From positions 682,001 to 746,000 of the forward strand of contig NZ_JAKRGF010000001.1 in assembly GCF_022347685.1 (NCBI RefSeq): DNA of 64,000 bases, written 5' to 3'. Origin of the DNA: Thalassobius sp. Cn5-15. GTDB lineage: Bacteria > Pseudomonadota > Alphaproteobacteria > Rhodobacterales > Rhodobacteraceae. Of the stretch, positions 46,553 through 57,141 are shown one piece after another. Within the stretch, counting starts at the first letter, position 1, and every line of letters begins with the position of its first letter. The notes beneath the pieces are model-generated. The model did no database searches. It was not told where the DNA came from and saw nothing but the letters and a program-made list of their open reading frames with translations. The position numbers and the translations under genes are program-made.

Positions 46553-47191
46553 CGGCCTGAAATTCCCCAATGGATCGGTTTCAAGCTGATGTATCCGCAC
46601 GCTACCGCCATGTCCACTGCTACCTCTGCAAAAGCAGAGGGGACGCAGGGGGATATTGGCGTCACGTTGAAATGATCGCATACATAAGTCTGCCTTTTGG
46701 GTCAGGTATGTTGCCTGTGGTATCGTGCCGCTGAACGCGCAAAACCTGCCGGCCTGCAATGACACTCAGACAACTTTCGCCGTTAGAGCCGTATTGCACG
46801 CGGAGCAGGCAGCAAACCTTCGCGCCGCAGCCAAAATTCGAAAGAACCGCGATTAAGAACGGGAGTGAAATCCGAAATAGGTGTTTGGCCTCCAGAAATT
46901 CGGACCCTGGCACAGGCTACGATTTGTTCTCTGCAGACCTTCGACGATGAAGAGATCAGCACTGCCGAAGCCGAAGGGATATGCGTTCGAACATAGCAGC
47001 CTGAAAGTCGCCACTTGACCTTGCCTTCGACCTCTTGTTCGCAGCTTGGTAATGCCAACACAACGCATAAGCGGTTTTCAGCCACAGCTACGAAACAGAC
47101 TGTTTTCCTCTTTACCTGCCCGTCACTTAGATCGATAGCCTTGACTGCGTCGGCTCGGTGCCGACGTAGAACTCTTGAACTAAGGTGAACA
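46553..47191. other. 640-nt divergent gap between alaS and the GlcG/HbpS gene
   Basis: No coding frame is convincing. The part at about 46800-47100 is visibly richer in A and T than its surroundings and reads like a decayed or noncoding insert. The alaS side has the hairpin at 46623-46640. The short frames in this gap have no ribosome site and no recognisable protein. Confidence 0.45.
46623..46640 (-). promoter_or_regulatory. Hairpin in the alaS leader
   Basis: CCTCTGC, loop AAAA and GCAGAGG form a perfect 7-bp stem with a tetraloop, 71 nt before the alaS start. There is no T-run. It could be a protein-binding leader stem or only a chance structure. Confidence 0.4.
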
Positions 47192-47653
47192 ATGAAAAAA
47201 ATTGTTTTTAGCTCGCTCGTGATGGGTTTCTGCGCTGTGATGGCGCAGGCGGAAACACGCGATATTTTGACTTACGAGCAAGCTGCTGCAGGTGTTGACG
47301 CCTGTATTTCCATGGCAACAGACAATGGATGGAATGTATCCATCGTCGTGGTGGACCGTGGTGACAACGCTGTTGCATCGGCCCGGATGACCGAAGCCCT
47401 AAGCGCATCCTACACCGGCGCGACCCTGAAAGCCTCTTCTGCTTTGGCTTGGGGCATGCCCACACAGGGCATTGAAGGGTTTATTGCCGACAAGCCTGAA
47501 TTTCGTGCCTTTCCTGGCTTGCTGACCATTGCGGGCGGTGTTCCTGCGACAAGCGAGGCTGGAACAGTTATTGGCGGAATCGGTGTTGCTGGAAGCAGCC
47601 CGGGCAATGATGCCGCCTGTGCGGCTGTTGCAGCAAACGCGCTTGCAAAGTAA
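47192..47653 (+). CDS. Exported GlcG/HbpS family heme-binding protein
   Basis: A 153-aa protein with a signal peptide (MKKIVFSSLVMGFCAVMAQA) and a GlcG/HbpS domain: YEQAAAGVDACISMATDNGW, VSIVVVDRGDNAVASARMT, and a glycine-rich end with VIGGIGVAGSSPGNDAACA. HbpS-like proteins bind heme or small organic ligands; others in the family sit in glycolate and glycerol clusters. Here no partner is adjacent. TAAGGTGA precedes the ATG, and a terminator-like hairpin follows. Confidence 0.88.
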   Translation: MKKIVFSSLVMGFCAVMAQAETRDILTYEQAAAGVDACISMATDNGWNVSIVVVDRGDNAVASARMTEALSASYTGATLKASSALAWGMPTQGIEGFIADKPEFRAFPGLLTIAGGVPATSEAGTVIGGIGVAGSSPGNDAACAAVAANALAK

Positions 47654-47668
47654 TCATCTGAGATTCGG

Positions 47669-47692
47669 GAAAGCTGCTCATAGCAGCTTTCT
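47669..47692 (+). terminator. Hairpin after the GlcG/HbpS gene
   Basis: GAAAGCTGCT, loop CAT and AGCAGCTTTC form a perfect 10-bp stem ending in TTTCTT. A weak T-run follows. The rest of the gap to recA (to about 47940) shows no gene. Confidence 0.75.
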
Positions 47693-47940
47693 TGCAGCCC
47701 TTTCCATCAGGGTCCCGGATCATCTTGATGGCGACTTTGGTATACGCAATACCCGGATACGCTCGGCGTTTAGAAATATGGAACTGGCTACGCTCATACC
47801 CAATGCAGGCGCGAGGATATGAAGACCTCAGGAGTTTAGAGGTGTTCCCAGCTGTTAGACCACCTCTCTACGCATTTCCGCGACAACCTCTCAGTGCGCC
47901 TTGTCACACGTTTTGCCGCACATACGCAGGATCAGATACG

Positions 47941-47972
47941 AAAAGAGCCGCGGATTGTCTCTCACGGCTCTT
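47941..47972 (-). terminator. Terminator after recA
   Basis: On the minus strand AAGAGCCG, a 14-nt loop and CGGCTCTT pair exactly and run into TTTT. Confidence 0.8.
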
Positions 47973-47998
47973 CCCACATTTCGCATCATGACAGGCGA

Positions 47999-49066
47999 TC
48001 AAGCTTCCAGAATGTCTTCATCATCCTTGTCCATATCAAACTCCAACCCGTGGGCGGCGCGGATCTTATCCTCAATTTCGGTCGCAATCTCCACGTTGTC
48101 GCGCAGGAACTGCTTGGCGTTTTCACGCCCCTGCCCCAGACGGTCATCAGCATAAGAGAACCAAGCGCCAGATTTATCAACCACGCCGGCCTTCACCCCC
48201 AGATCCAGCAATTCGCCGGTTTTGGAAATGCCTTCGCCATACATGATGTCAAATTCCACCTGTTTGAACGGCGGCGACACTTTGTTTTTCACCACTTTCA
48301 CACGGGTAGCGTTGCCCACAACCTCATCACGATCCTTGATTGCGCCGATGCGGCGAATGTCCAGACGGACAGAAGAGTAAAACTTCAACGCGTTACCGCC
48401 GGTGGTGGTCTCGGGGCTGCCGAACATCACACCGATTTTCATCCGGATCTGGTTGATGAAAACCACCATGCAGTTGGAGCGATTGATTGAACCTGTCAGT
48501 TTACGCATCGCCTGGCTCATCAGGCGGGCCTGAACGCCAACGTTGCTGTCGCCCATGTCGCCTTCCAGTTCCGATTTCGGCGTCAGCGCCGCAACCGAAT
48601 CGACCACAACCATACTAACCGCACCGGAGCGTACGAGAGTGTCGACAATCTCCAACGCCTGCTCACCAGTGTCGGGCTGCGAAATCAGCAATTCATCCAG
48701 ATTAACGCCCAGCTTTTTCGCGTACTGCGGGTCCAGCGCATGTTCCGCATCGACAAAAGCGCATATGCCGCCTTTTTTCTGTTCCTCCGCAACGCAGTGC
48801 AGGGTCAGTGTTGTCTTGCCCGAGCTTTCGGGGCCGTAAATTTCGATAATACGCCCTTTGGGCAGACCACCGATGCCCAGTGCAATATCCAACCCGAGGG
48901 AACCGGTCGATGTTGCCTCAATCTCGGGAACAACGTTGTCGCCCCCCAGTTTCATAATCGAGCCCTTACCGAACTGACGTTCGATTTGTGCCAGAGCGCT
49001 ATCCAGCGCCTTTTGCTTGTCCGCGTTGCGTTTGCTGTCCATCGAAAGAAGATCTGCCATAGCCAT
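47999..49066 (-). CDS. recA: Recombinase RecA
   Basis: A 355-aa recombinase. The P-loop is GPESSGKTT, followed by [15 protein letters not shown], the L1 and L2 DNA-binding loops (with the [29 protein letters not shown] region) and an acidic C-terminal tail. It drives strand exchange and the self-cleavage of LexA. An alphaproteobacterial SOS box lies at 49117-49131, 51 nt before the start, so the gene is damage-inducible. Confidence 0.98.
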   Translation of the reverse strand: MAMADLLSMDSKRNADKQKALDSALAQIERQFGKGSIMKLGGDNVVPEIEATSTGSLGLDIALGIGGLPKGRIIEIYGPESSGKTTLTLHCVAEEQKKGGICAFVDAEHALDPQYAKKLGVNLDELLISQPDTGEQALEIVDTLVRSGAVSMVVVDSVAALTPKSELEGDMGDSNVGVQARLMSQAMRKLTGSINRSNCMVVFINQIRMKIGVMFGSPETTTGGNALKFYSSVRLDIRRIGAIKDRDEVVGNATRVKVVKNKVSPPFKQVEFDIMYGEGISKTGELLDLGVKAGVVDKSGAWFSYADDRLGQGRENAKQFLRDNVEIATEIEDKIRAAHGLEFDMDKDDEDILEA

Positions 49067-49116
49067 TGTTATGATGTCCTTATCCCACAGCCGCAGCGTC
49101 GCGGCAATCCTTAGAT

Positions 49117-49131
49117 GTTCCCATCTTGTTC
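49117..49131. promoter_or_regulatory. LexA (SOS) box of recA
   Basis: GTTC (49117-49120), seven bases, GTTC (49128-49131) is an exact match to the alphaproteobacterial direct-repeat SOS box. On the minus strand it reads GAAC-N7-GAAC just upstream of recA. Half-site variants lie next to it on the upstream side. Confidence 0.9.
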
Positions 49132-49254
49132 TTTTTATCTATGAGATCAAAACAAGAACATTGCAAGAAATTATTTTCATCCATATTTGACCAAACTGGT
49201 TAAGGAATGGTTTAAAGGCCGTGCGTTCGAGTATTCTTCAGGAGAAATCGTTTT

Positions 49255-49854
49255 ATGCTGGTATTTTGGAAGCAGAACCTCGTGTTCCTCTCTGTGCCCA
49301 AAACTGGCACCACGGCCTATGAAAAAGCACTGGCACCGCTGGCCTCAATGTCAGTGCAAGATCCGCCAGAACTGAAGCATTCCCCGCTTTTTCGCTACAA
49401 TCGGTTTTTCCGACCAATGTTTGAGAAGGTATGTGGCCGCGAGCCGGAAACGCTCGCCGTGGTGCGCGAGCCGATAAGCTGGCTGGGCAGTTGGTATCGT
49501 TACCGCCGCCGCCCGTTCCTGTCAGGGCGCCCGAATTCGACGGAGAACGTGAGCTTTGACGAATTTGTAAACGCCTATTGCCGCGGTGACACGCCAGCAT
49601 TTGCCCGCGTTGGCAGTCAAGCAACATTTCTTGAACCACGCCCGAATGGCACCTGCGTGACCTATCTGTTTCAATATGAGAACCAACCGCCGCTGATTGA
49701 CTTTCTGCAGGAACGCCTGAACTGCACGCTGGATCTGGCACGCGAAAATGTCTCGCCATCGATGGAGCTGGAATTGACGGCGAAAACACGCGCGAAACTG
49801 GAACGCAAGTATTCCGCCGATTTTGAGCTGTGGGAAACTGCAGCGGCGCGCTAA
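49255..49854 (+). CDS. Small sulfotransferase-like protein
   Basis: A 199-aa protein with a sulfotransferase-like start: FLSVPKTGTTAYEKAL resembles the 5'-phosphosulfate loop that binds PAPS, and LAVVREPISWLGSWYRYR resembles the 3'-phosphate loop. The C-terminal half is short and weakly conserved. Known members transfer sulfate to sugars or other acceptors; none is shown here. AGGAGAAA stands before the ATG. It lies between recA (divergent) and cckA (convergent, 8 nt apart), with no sugar-modification genes nearby. Confidence 0.78.
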   Translation: MLVFWKQNLVFLSVPKTGTTAYEKALAPLASMSVQDPPELKHSPLFRYNRFFRPMFEKVCGREPETLAVVREPISWLGSWYRYRRRPFLSGRPNSTENVSFDEFVNAYCRGDTPAFARVGSQATFLEPRPNGTCVTYLFQYENQPPLIDFLQERLNCTLDLARENVSPSMELELTAKTRAKLERKYSADFELWETAAAR

Positions 49855-49862
49855 TGCACGGA

Positions 49863-52298
49863 TCAATGCAAATTTTTACGCACGACGTCGGTCAGTTCCT
49901 CTAATGTGAAGGGTTTTGGCAGAAAAGCCGCCGTTTCAAAATCATCGCGGGTGCCTGTCAGAACATCTTCGGCGTAGCCCGACATGAAGACAACAGGTAT
50001 GTCAGGGCGTTTTTTCTGCGCCTCCCGGACCCAACTGGGACCATCAAGGCCTGGCATCACCACGTCGGTCAGGAACATATCCACCTGAACTGCCGGATCC
50101 GAGAGCAGTTCCAGCGCTTGCTCAGCGCAATCCGCTACTATGACCGAAAGCCCCGCAAGCTCCAACGCCCGAACCGCGAAGGCCCGCACGGGCGCCTCAT
50201 CCTCCACCAACAAAACAGTGCCGGTTTCAACCGACTGTGCGGCACAATGGGCCACCGGCGCATCTGCAGTACTGATCGGCTCAAAGACTGCCGGGAACAG
50301 CAGCGTAAACCGCGTCCCTTCACCAACCATGCTGTCAACAAAAACAAACCCACCACTTTGTTTCACGATACCATAGACCGTCGCCAGCCCAAGACCGGTA
50401 CCCTCCCCCAGTGCTTTGGTGGTAAAGAACGGCTCGAAGATTTTTTGCAACACTTCAGGCTGGATTCCACAACCGGCATCCTCCACCTCAATGATTAGGT
50501 AATCCCCCGCAGGAACCGTGACCTGATCACGTGTATAACATGCGGCAATCATGTGGTTTCCAGCGGTGACGTTGATCAGCCCCTGCCCATCCATCGCGTC
50601 GCGGGCATTCACCACAAGGTTAATCATCACCTGTTCCAGCTGCCGCCTGTCAGCGCGGATATTGTCGATCAATGGGTCGACATTCAGCGCCACCGATACC
50701 CGTTCGCCCACAAGTCGGTTCATCAAATGCGCCAGATCCGCCAGCACCTCGCGCAGATCCAACACCTCTGGCCGCAAGGTTTGTTTGCGCGAAAACGCCA
50801 GAAGCTGCCCGACCAGAGACGCCGCGCGGTTGCTGTTTTGGCGGATCTGCATAAGATCCGCGAAATCAACATCCCCCTCATCGCGGTGACGCAGCAATAG
50901 ATCGCAATGGCCAGAAATCGCCGTCAGCAGATTGTTGAAATCATGAGCCACCCCGCCTGCAAGCTCCCCAATTGCCTGCATTTTCTGACTTTGTGCAAAT
51001 TGATCCTCTAGCGTTTTAATCTGGGTCGCATCACTCAGCACCGCCAGCAGACGACGCCCGTCACTTTGTTCGATATGACACAGCGACGCCTGCACAAACA
51101 GGTCATTGTCTTTTTGCCGAACCCGCAGGAATTCGGATTTGGTTGGTGCCACATTGTCCAGGGCCAGTGACAGCCAGTCGCGCACCGACCGACCGGGGCC
51201 CTCCAGCACATCGCCCAGATAATTCACATCCGCAGGATCTATCTGCAGCAATTCCTGAGCGGCGCGGTTGGCCGCAAGAATGCACCCGTCCCTGTCAAGA
51301 CGCAGGATTGCCAGTGGCAACAGGTCCATCGCACCATCGTCCAAGCCGCCCTGATGCAATCCGTCACCATCGGTCATCGGTAAAAAATACACCTCTAAGT
51401 GCGCCTCGCTCCGGTGCCAGAGAGTGACCAAACAGTTGCGCGGCCCCGTCTCTGTGCGCACGACGGCGAAACGGCCAGATTTCGGCGTGCCGTTTGGAAA
51501 GACATCCCCCAGCACGTCAACCTGACCACCACACAGGTCCATTGCAGCCGCGTTCATAAACAGAACCGCATCCCCCCGTCCCACTGTCAGCATCGGCACA
51601 CCTGCACCCATCTGATCCGCAGCAGGCCCCAGCGCCTGATCCTGCAAGCGCCAGAGGTAAAGCCCATAGGGCAGCCTTTGGACGGTCAGACGCAAAGGAC
51701 CACGTTGGCCAAAGGCGTCAGCGCTGCCCTGACCGGATTTTTCCGCACGATTGCGTAGCTGCCACAGGACCGCCATTGGCGCCGCAAACAATCCGTCAAA
51801 CAGGCCATCAAAACCCGGAGGGGAAGACCCACCGGCACGTTCCACCGCAGCCGGATTGCAATGTAACAGGTGCAGGCTGTCATCGCTGATGAAACAAGGC
51901 AAATCATCGTATCTGATCAGGGTAGAAAGGCGTCGAACCCGTTGGCGCTGCATCCAGTGCCAAACCTGATCTGGTAGCCCTAAAAGCCCCATACTCATGA
52001 TCAGAGACACCCCCAGTGCAGCAATATAAAGCGCCCAGTCTGTCGCCCAGAACTGCGACGCAACCAGAAGGCACGCACCAAATAGCACGATCACCGCTGC
52101 AACAGACCCACGCGTCACGGCGAGGGCGCCGGATTGATCTGGTCCCCCTTGTAAATAAGAGGCATTATGCGCCCCCCGCTCCTGCGCAGCCACCTTCCGC
52201 GCAGCATGCCCTGTGTCAGCGTGATGTCCTGCGATGTCCTGTGTGATTTGCGACTGTATCAAAGCAACCTCACCCTTTAGCTGGGATGAGTATGACAC
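49863..52298 (-). CDS. cckA: Hybrid sensor histidine kinase, CckA type
   Basis: An 811-aa protein: polar N-terminus, two membrane helices (about 63-110), two PAS-like regions (about 130-210 and 310-420), HisKA with His452 in the signature [19 protein letters not shown], an HATPase domain (N-box [14 protein letters not shown]-boxes EDAGCGI and GTGLGL) and a receiver domain with Asp745 in FLTDVVMPG and Lys in LPKPF. The sequence around His452 is diagnostic of CckA, the kinase that feeds phosphate via ChpT to CtrA. In Rhodobacteraceae this pathway governs motility, gene transfer agents and quorum responses. The best start is a GTG at 52298, and it is not certain. Confidence 0.9.
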   Translation of the reverse strand: MSYSSQLKGEVALIQSQITQDIAGHHADTGHAARKVAAQERGAHNASYLQGGPDQSGALAVTRGSVAAVIVLFGACLLVASQFWATDWALYIAALGVSLIMSMGLLGLPDQVWHWMQRQRVRRLSTLIRYDDLPCFISDDSLHLLHCNPAAVERAGGSSPPGFDGLFDGLFAAPMAVLWQLRNRAEKSGQGSADAFGQRGPLRLTVQRLPYGLYLWRLQDQALGPAADQMGAGVPMLTVGRGDAVLFMNAAAMDLCGGQVDVLGDVFPNGTPKSGRFAVVRTETGPRNCLVTLWHRSEAHLEVYFLPMTDGDGLHQGGLDDGAMDLLPLAILRLDRDGCILAANRAAQELLQIDPADVNYLGDVLEGPGRSVRDWLSLALDNVAPTKSEFLRVRQKDNDLFVQASLCHIEQSDGRRLLAVLSDATQIKTLEDQFAQSQKMQAIGELAGGVAHDFNNLLTAISGHCDLLLRHRDEGDVDFADLMQIRQNSNRAASLVGQLLAFSRKQTLRPEVLDLREVLADLAHLMNRLVGERVSVALNVDPLIDNIRADRRQLEQVMINLVVNARDAMDGQGLINVTAGNHMIAACYTRDQVTVPAGDYLIIEVEDAGCGIQPEVLQKIFEPFFTTKALGEGTGLGLATVYGIVKQSGGFVFVDSMVGEGTRFTLLFPAVFEPISTADAPVAHCAAQSVETGTVLLVEDEAPVRAFAVRALELAGLSVIVADCAEQALELLSDPAVQVDMFLTDVVMPGLDGPSWVREAQKKRPDIPVVFMSGYAEDVLTGTRDDFETAAFLPKPFTLEELTDVVRKNLH

Positions 52299-52360
52299 AC
52301 AGCCTTTAACAGAGGCTTAATCGCGACAGACCCTTTCCCCAACCAAAAGTTGCAACGACT

Positions 52361-53518
52361 TTAGGCTGCCGTCAAGATTGCCAGATAGAATCCATCGCCT
52401 TGTGATGCAGGCAGCCAATGCAGCTCTTGATTAAGGCTAAACTGTCGGTTTTCTGCCAGAAAATCACGCACAATATCGTCGTTTTCCCGCTTTAGAACCG
52501 AACAGGTCGCATAGGCCAACGTCCCGCCATCCGCAACCATTCCTGCCGCACGGCGCAGAATCTGACCCTGCAACTGCGTCAGATCATGCAACTTTTCCGG
52601 GTTCATTCGCCATTTCCCTTCGGGCGCACGGCGCCAGCTACCACTGCCGGAACAGGGCACATCGCACAGGATCAGATCAAAGGGCGCAGCCCCTTCGGGG
52701 TTTTGACAAACTTCAATCCGCGCCGAAGCGCGACGGGCGCGTTCAGGCAGGTCGCGCAGGCGTTGGGCGTTTGCGTCATAGGCCATGAACCGCGCTTTGG
52801 CGCGTGCTGCTAACGCCAATGACTTACCGCCGCCACCGGCACACATGTCCAGAACTTTCTGACCGTCCTCCAGCGGCAGCGCGTCGGCCACCGCCTGACT
52901 GGCGCCATCCTGCAATTCAACCAATCCATCGCGATAGGCGTTAGAATTGTTGATTTTACGCACACCATCAATGACATGCAGCGCGTTTGGTGCGGCCTCT
53001 GAGACCTCTGCGGTGATGCCTTCGGCGGCCAGTTTGGTGATGGCTGCAGCGCGGTTCAGCTTACGGCTATTCACCCGCAGCATCACTGGCGCACGATGGC
53101 GCAGCGCCTCTGCATAGGCGCCCAGATCATCGCCCAGACTGTCGCGGAACATCGGCAGTAACGCCTCTGGCAGGTCGAGGGCAGCGCCGCCTTCGGCGGG
53201 CTGGCCTGCGGCCTGCTCTGCCTCTGAAAGGGCACTTGGCGCGTGGCCTTCGCCGCTAAAGACTTCGGCGGGATCCACCCCCTCCTGGCGCAACAGGCCC
53301 AGCACCATCGCGCGGCCTGTTTCCGCGCCCCCCACAACGGCAACGCTGCGCTTGCGGCGCAGAATGTCAAAGACATGATCGCGGATCGCCGCACGGTCCT
53401 TGGACCCTGCAAAACGAGACCGGCGCGCCCAAGTGGTCAGCGCCTTCTCGGCTGGCGCGCCACCCAAAATCTGGTCGAGGATTTCAATGGCGGCACCATA
53501 ACGGGCGGCTGGGGTCAT
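52361..53518 (-). CDS. RsmB/NOP family rRNA cytosine-C5 methyltransferase
   Basis: A 385-aa methyltransferase. An N-terminal NusB-like part (about 1-60) is followed by the SAM domain with VLDMCAGGGGKSLALAA, CDVPCSGSGSWRR (one catalytic Cys) and LAYATCSVLKREND (second Cys). These are typical of 5-methylcytosine RNA methyltransferases with two active-site cysteines. It may be the C967 enzyme or another member. It ends 62 nt downstream of cckA's start on the same strand and is divergent from ridA. Confidence 0.9.
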   Translation of the reverse strand: MTPAARYGAAIEILDQILGGAPAEKALTTWARRSRFAGSKDRAAIRDHVFDILRRKRSVAVVGGAETGRAMVLGLLRQEGVDPAEVFSGEGHAPSALSEAEQAAGQPAEGGAALDLPEALLPMFRDSLGDDLGAYAEALRHRAPVMLRVNSRKLNRAAAITKLAAEGITAEVSEAAPNALHVIDGVRKINNSNAYRDGLVELQDGASQAVADALPLEDGQKVLDMCAGGGGKSLALAARAKARFMAYDANAQRLRDLPERARRASARIEVCQNPEGAAPFDLILCDVPCSGSGSWRRAPEGKWRMNPEKLHDLTQLQGQILRRAAGMVADGGTLAYATCSVLKRENDDIVRDFLAENRQFSLNQELHWLPASQGDGFYLAILTAA

Positions 53519-53656
53519 CGGGGCGTCCTCATCTGGCTACTGGGGCGTTTCAGCGGGGATAGCAGCGGCAGACAGCGGCGACAAGCGTAACAGCATGGCT
53601 TGACCCAACAGTGCAATGTAGCGCAAGCAGGCGCCAACACAACGAAGGATAAAGAT

Positions 53657-54001
53657 ATGATCGAACGCATGCACACCGGACAGCGGATGAGCAAGATCGT
53701 CAAGCACAACGGCACCGTCTACCTCTGCGGTCAGGTCGGTAAGGCAGAGGATGGGATCAAAGAACAAACCGCCGAATGTCTGGCCCGCGTCGAGACCCTG
53801 CTGGCAGAGGCTGGGTCCAGCAAGGAGCAGATCCTGCAGGCGATTGTCTGGGTATCCGACATGAAGTATTTTGCTGAAATGAATGAGGTCTGGGACGCAT
53901 GGGTGCCCGAAGGCCACGCGCCCGCCCGCGCCTGCGGTGAGGCAAAACTGGCCCGTCCAGAGCTGCTGGTTGAGGTGATTGTCACGGCGGCGTGTGAGTA
54001 A
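53657..54001 (+). CDS. RidA family protein
   Basis: A 114-aa protein of the RidA/YjgF/UK114 family. Its elements are [59 protein letters not shown] and the closing EVIVTAA strand with the Glu. The Arg that binds the carboxylate of imines is present in [14 protein letters not shown]. It hydrolyses reactive enamines or imines from PLP enzymes. The start at 53657 has AAGGA upstream; the longer frame from 53600 does not. Confidence 0.92.
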   Translation: MIERMHTGQRMSKIVKHNGTVYLCGQVGKAEDGIKEQTAECLARVETLLAEAGSSKEQILQAIVWVSDMKYFAEMNEVWDAWVPEGHAPARACGEAKLARPELLVEVIVTAACE

Positions 54002-54029
54002 ACTGCGGACCGCCGCATAGTCTAAAAGC

Positions 54030-54063
54030 AAAGAGCGCGTGGATCGCTCCACGCGCTCTTTCT
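54030..54063. terminator. Bidirectional terminator between ridA and guaB
   Basis: AAAGAGCGCGTGGA, loop TCGC and TCCACGCGCTCTTT form a perfect 14-bp stem between convergent genes, with T-rich ends in both directions. Confidence 0.95.
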
Positions 54064-54114
54064 GTGTCATGCTCGCCCCGCTAACGGGCTTGGGTACAAA
54101 CCTATCACTGCACC

Positions 54115-55572
<1,458 letters not shown>

Positions 55573-55835
55573 TCATGCAATACCCCGTTTGGCGATGACC
55601 CTATGACACAGTTCTAACGCAGAGGAAAGCCCGTCGCCCGCCTTAGCCAAAGTTTTTGGTACAGCCACAAAATGAGGCACAGAACCTGCACCTTGCCGCC
55701 GCAGTATCCCTGCCAGCAAAACAACCGGTGAAGTGCCGTAAAGACGCCCGCAAAACGTGATCTGCATCAAAGCAATGTCATACGCGCAGGCTATGACGCA
55801 GCCGACAGTTTCCCCCCCGTACTGCGGGGGTTTCA

Positions 55836-55848
55836 TCCTTTGAAAGGA
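55836..55848 (+). promoter_or_regulatory. Dyad over the ribosome site of the CoA transferase
   Basis: TCCTTT-G-AAAGGA is a perfect dyad, and AAAGGA is the ribosome site of the gene at 55859. Just upstream CCCCCG, a short loop and CGGGGG form a second stem (about 55813-55830). Together they could limit translation. Confidence 0.4.
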
Positions 55849-55858
55849 CCGCCTTCCG

Positions 55859-57025
55859 ATGACCTCCTCCCTTTCGTCTTCTGCCCCGCTTGACGGCATC
55901 ACCGTTCTTGACCTGACGCATGTTCTGGCCGGACCTTACGCCTCGATGATCCTCGCCGATCTGGGCGCGCGGGTGATCAAGGTAGAACGCCCCGGCATCG
56001 GGGATGACACCCGCGCTTTCCCGCCCTTCAAGGATGGGCAAAGCGCCTATTTCGCCACCATCAACCACGGCAAGGAAAGCATCGCGCTGGATCTGAAAGA
56101 GGACGGTGATCGCGCCATTTTCGATCAGTTGCTGGCACGTTCCGACGTGGTGCTGGAAAACTACCGCCCCGGTGTAATGGAAAAATTGGGCTATGGCTGG
56201 GAGGATCTGCACAAACGCCTGCCATCGCTGATTTATGGCGCGGTCTCAGGCTTCGGTCATACAGGTCCCGAGGCGCTGAAGCCCGCTTATGACATGGTCG
56301 TGCAGGCCCGTGGCGGCGTGATGTCGATCACGGGCGAACGCGACCGCGAACCGGTGCGCGTCGGCGCCTCTATCGGGGATATTGTGGCAGGCATGTTTCT
56401 CGCACAAGGCGTCACCGCCGCGCTGTTGCAGCGGCGCGAAACGGGGCTGGGACAGAAGGTAGATATCGCTATGCTGGACAGCCAGCTGGCGCTGTTGGAA
56501 CACGCGATCGCACTGACCTCGGTCACTGGTGAGGCCCCGCGTCCATCAGGTGCCCGCCACCCGTCAATCACCCCGTTTGAGACCTTCCATGCCGAAGACG
56601 GTTTGTTTGTCATCGCGGCAGGCAATGACGCGCTGTTTTCGCGGCTGTGCGATGCGCTGCAACTGCCGCTCGCCGCGGATGAACGGTTCGCCACCAACCC
56701 CGCCCGCTGCGACAACGCTCGCCTGCTGAAACGCCTGATTGAGGCGGTCACGCTGGGTGCGCCCAAAGCGCATTGGATTGAGGTGCTGACAGAGGCAGGC
56801 ATCCCCACCGGCCCGATCCAGAACGTCGCAGAGGTGATGAAAGACCCGCAAATCCTGTCGCGCAATATGGTGGTGGATGTGCTGGATAAGGCAGGAAAGC
56901 CACAATTCACCGCGGCTGGAAACCCGATCAAGCTTTCTGCGATGGCGGACAGCACCACCCGCGGACCCTCGCCTAAGCTGGACGGCGACCGCGAGAGGAT
57001 TTTGGCGTGGTTGGCGCAGGAGTGA
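55859..57025 (+). CDS. Class III (CaiB/Frc family) CoA transferase
   Basis: A 388-aa enzyme. The family opening GITVLDLTHVLAGPYASMILADLGA, the EVIKVE-like RVIKVERP, RSDVVLENYRPGVMEKLG and the catalytic Asp145 in PAYDMVVQARGG are seen. It would move CoA between organic acids, such as carnitine-type, oxalate or succinate esters. No acyl-CoA ligase or dehydrogenase is adjacent, so the substrate is open. The start has a ribosome site inside a small dyad. Confidence 0.92.
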   Translation: MTSSLSSSAPLDGITVLDLTHVLAGPYASMILADLGARVIKVERPGIGDDTRAFPPFKDGQSAYFATINHGKESIALDLKEDGDRAIFDQLLARSDVVLENYRPGVMEKLGYGWEDLHKRLPSLIYGAVSGFGHTGPEALKPAYDMVVQARGGVMSITGERDREPVRVGASIGDIVAGMFLAQGVTAALLQRRETGLGQKVDIAMLDSQLALLEHAIALTSVTGEAPRPSGARHPSITPFETFHAEDGLFVIAAGNDALFSRLCDALQLPLAADERFATNPARCDNARLLKRLIEAVTLGAPKAHWIEVLTEAGIPTGPIQNVAEVMKDPQILSRNMVVDVLDKAGKPQFTAAGNPIKLSAMADSTTRGPSPKLDGDRERILAWLAQE

Positions 57026-57093
57026 TCGCCACATTCCCAAGCAAGTCGCGCGGACATCAGACCGCACCGCGCCCACTCTCTACTCTCAAACAA

Positions 57094-57119
57094 AACCCCC
57101 GCCACAAAGGGCGGGGGTT
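57094..57119. terminator. Bidirectional terminator between the CoA transferase and mltG
   Basis: AACCCCCGCC, loop ACAAAG and GGCGGGGGTT form a perfect 10-bp stem. T-rich sequence follows on both strands. Confidence 0.92.
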
Positions 57120-57141
57120 CATTTTAAGTTGCCAAAGCAGA

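Noticed and set aside
46783-47085. 100- and 71-codon minus-strand frames upstream of the GlcG/HbpS gene
   Set aside because: No ribosome site, no hydrophobic or domain pattern, and two overlapping frames compete; noncoding DNA is the simpler reading.
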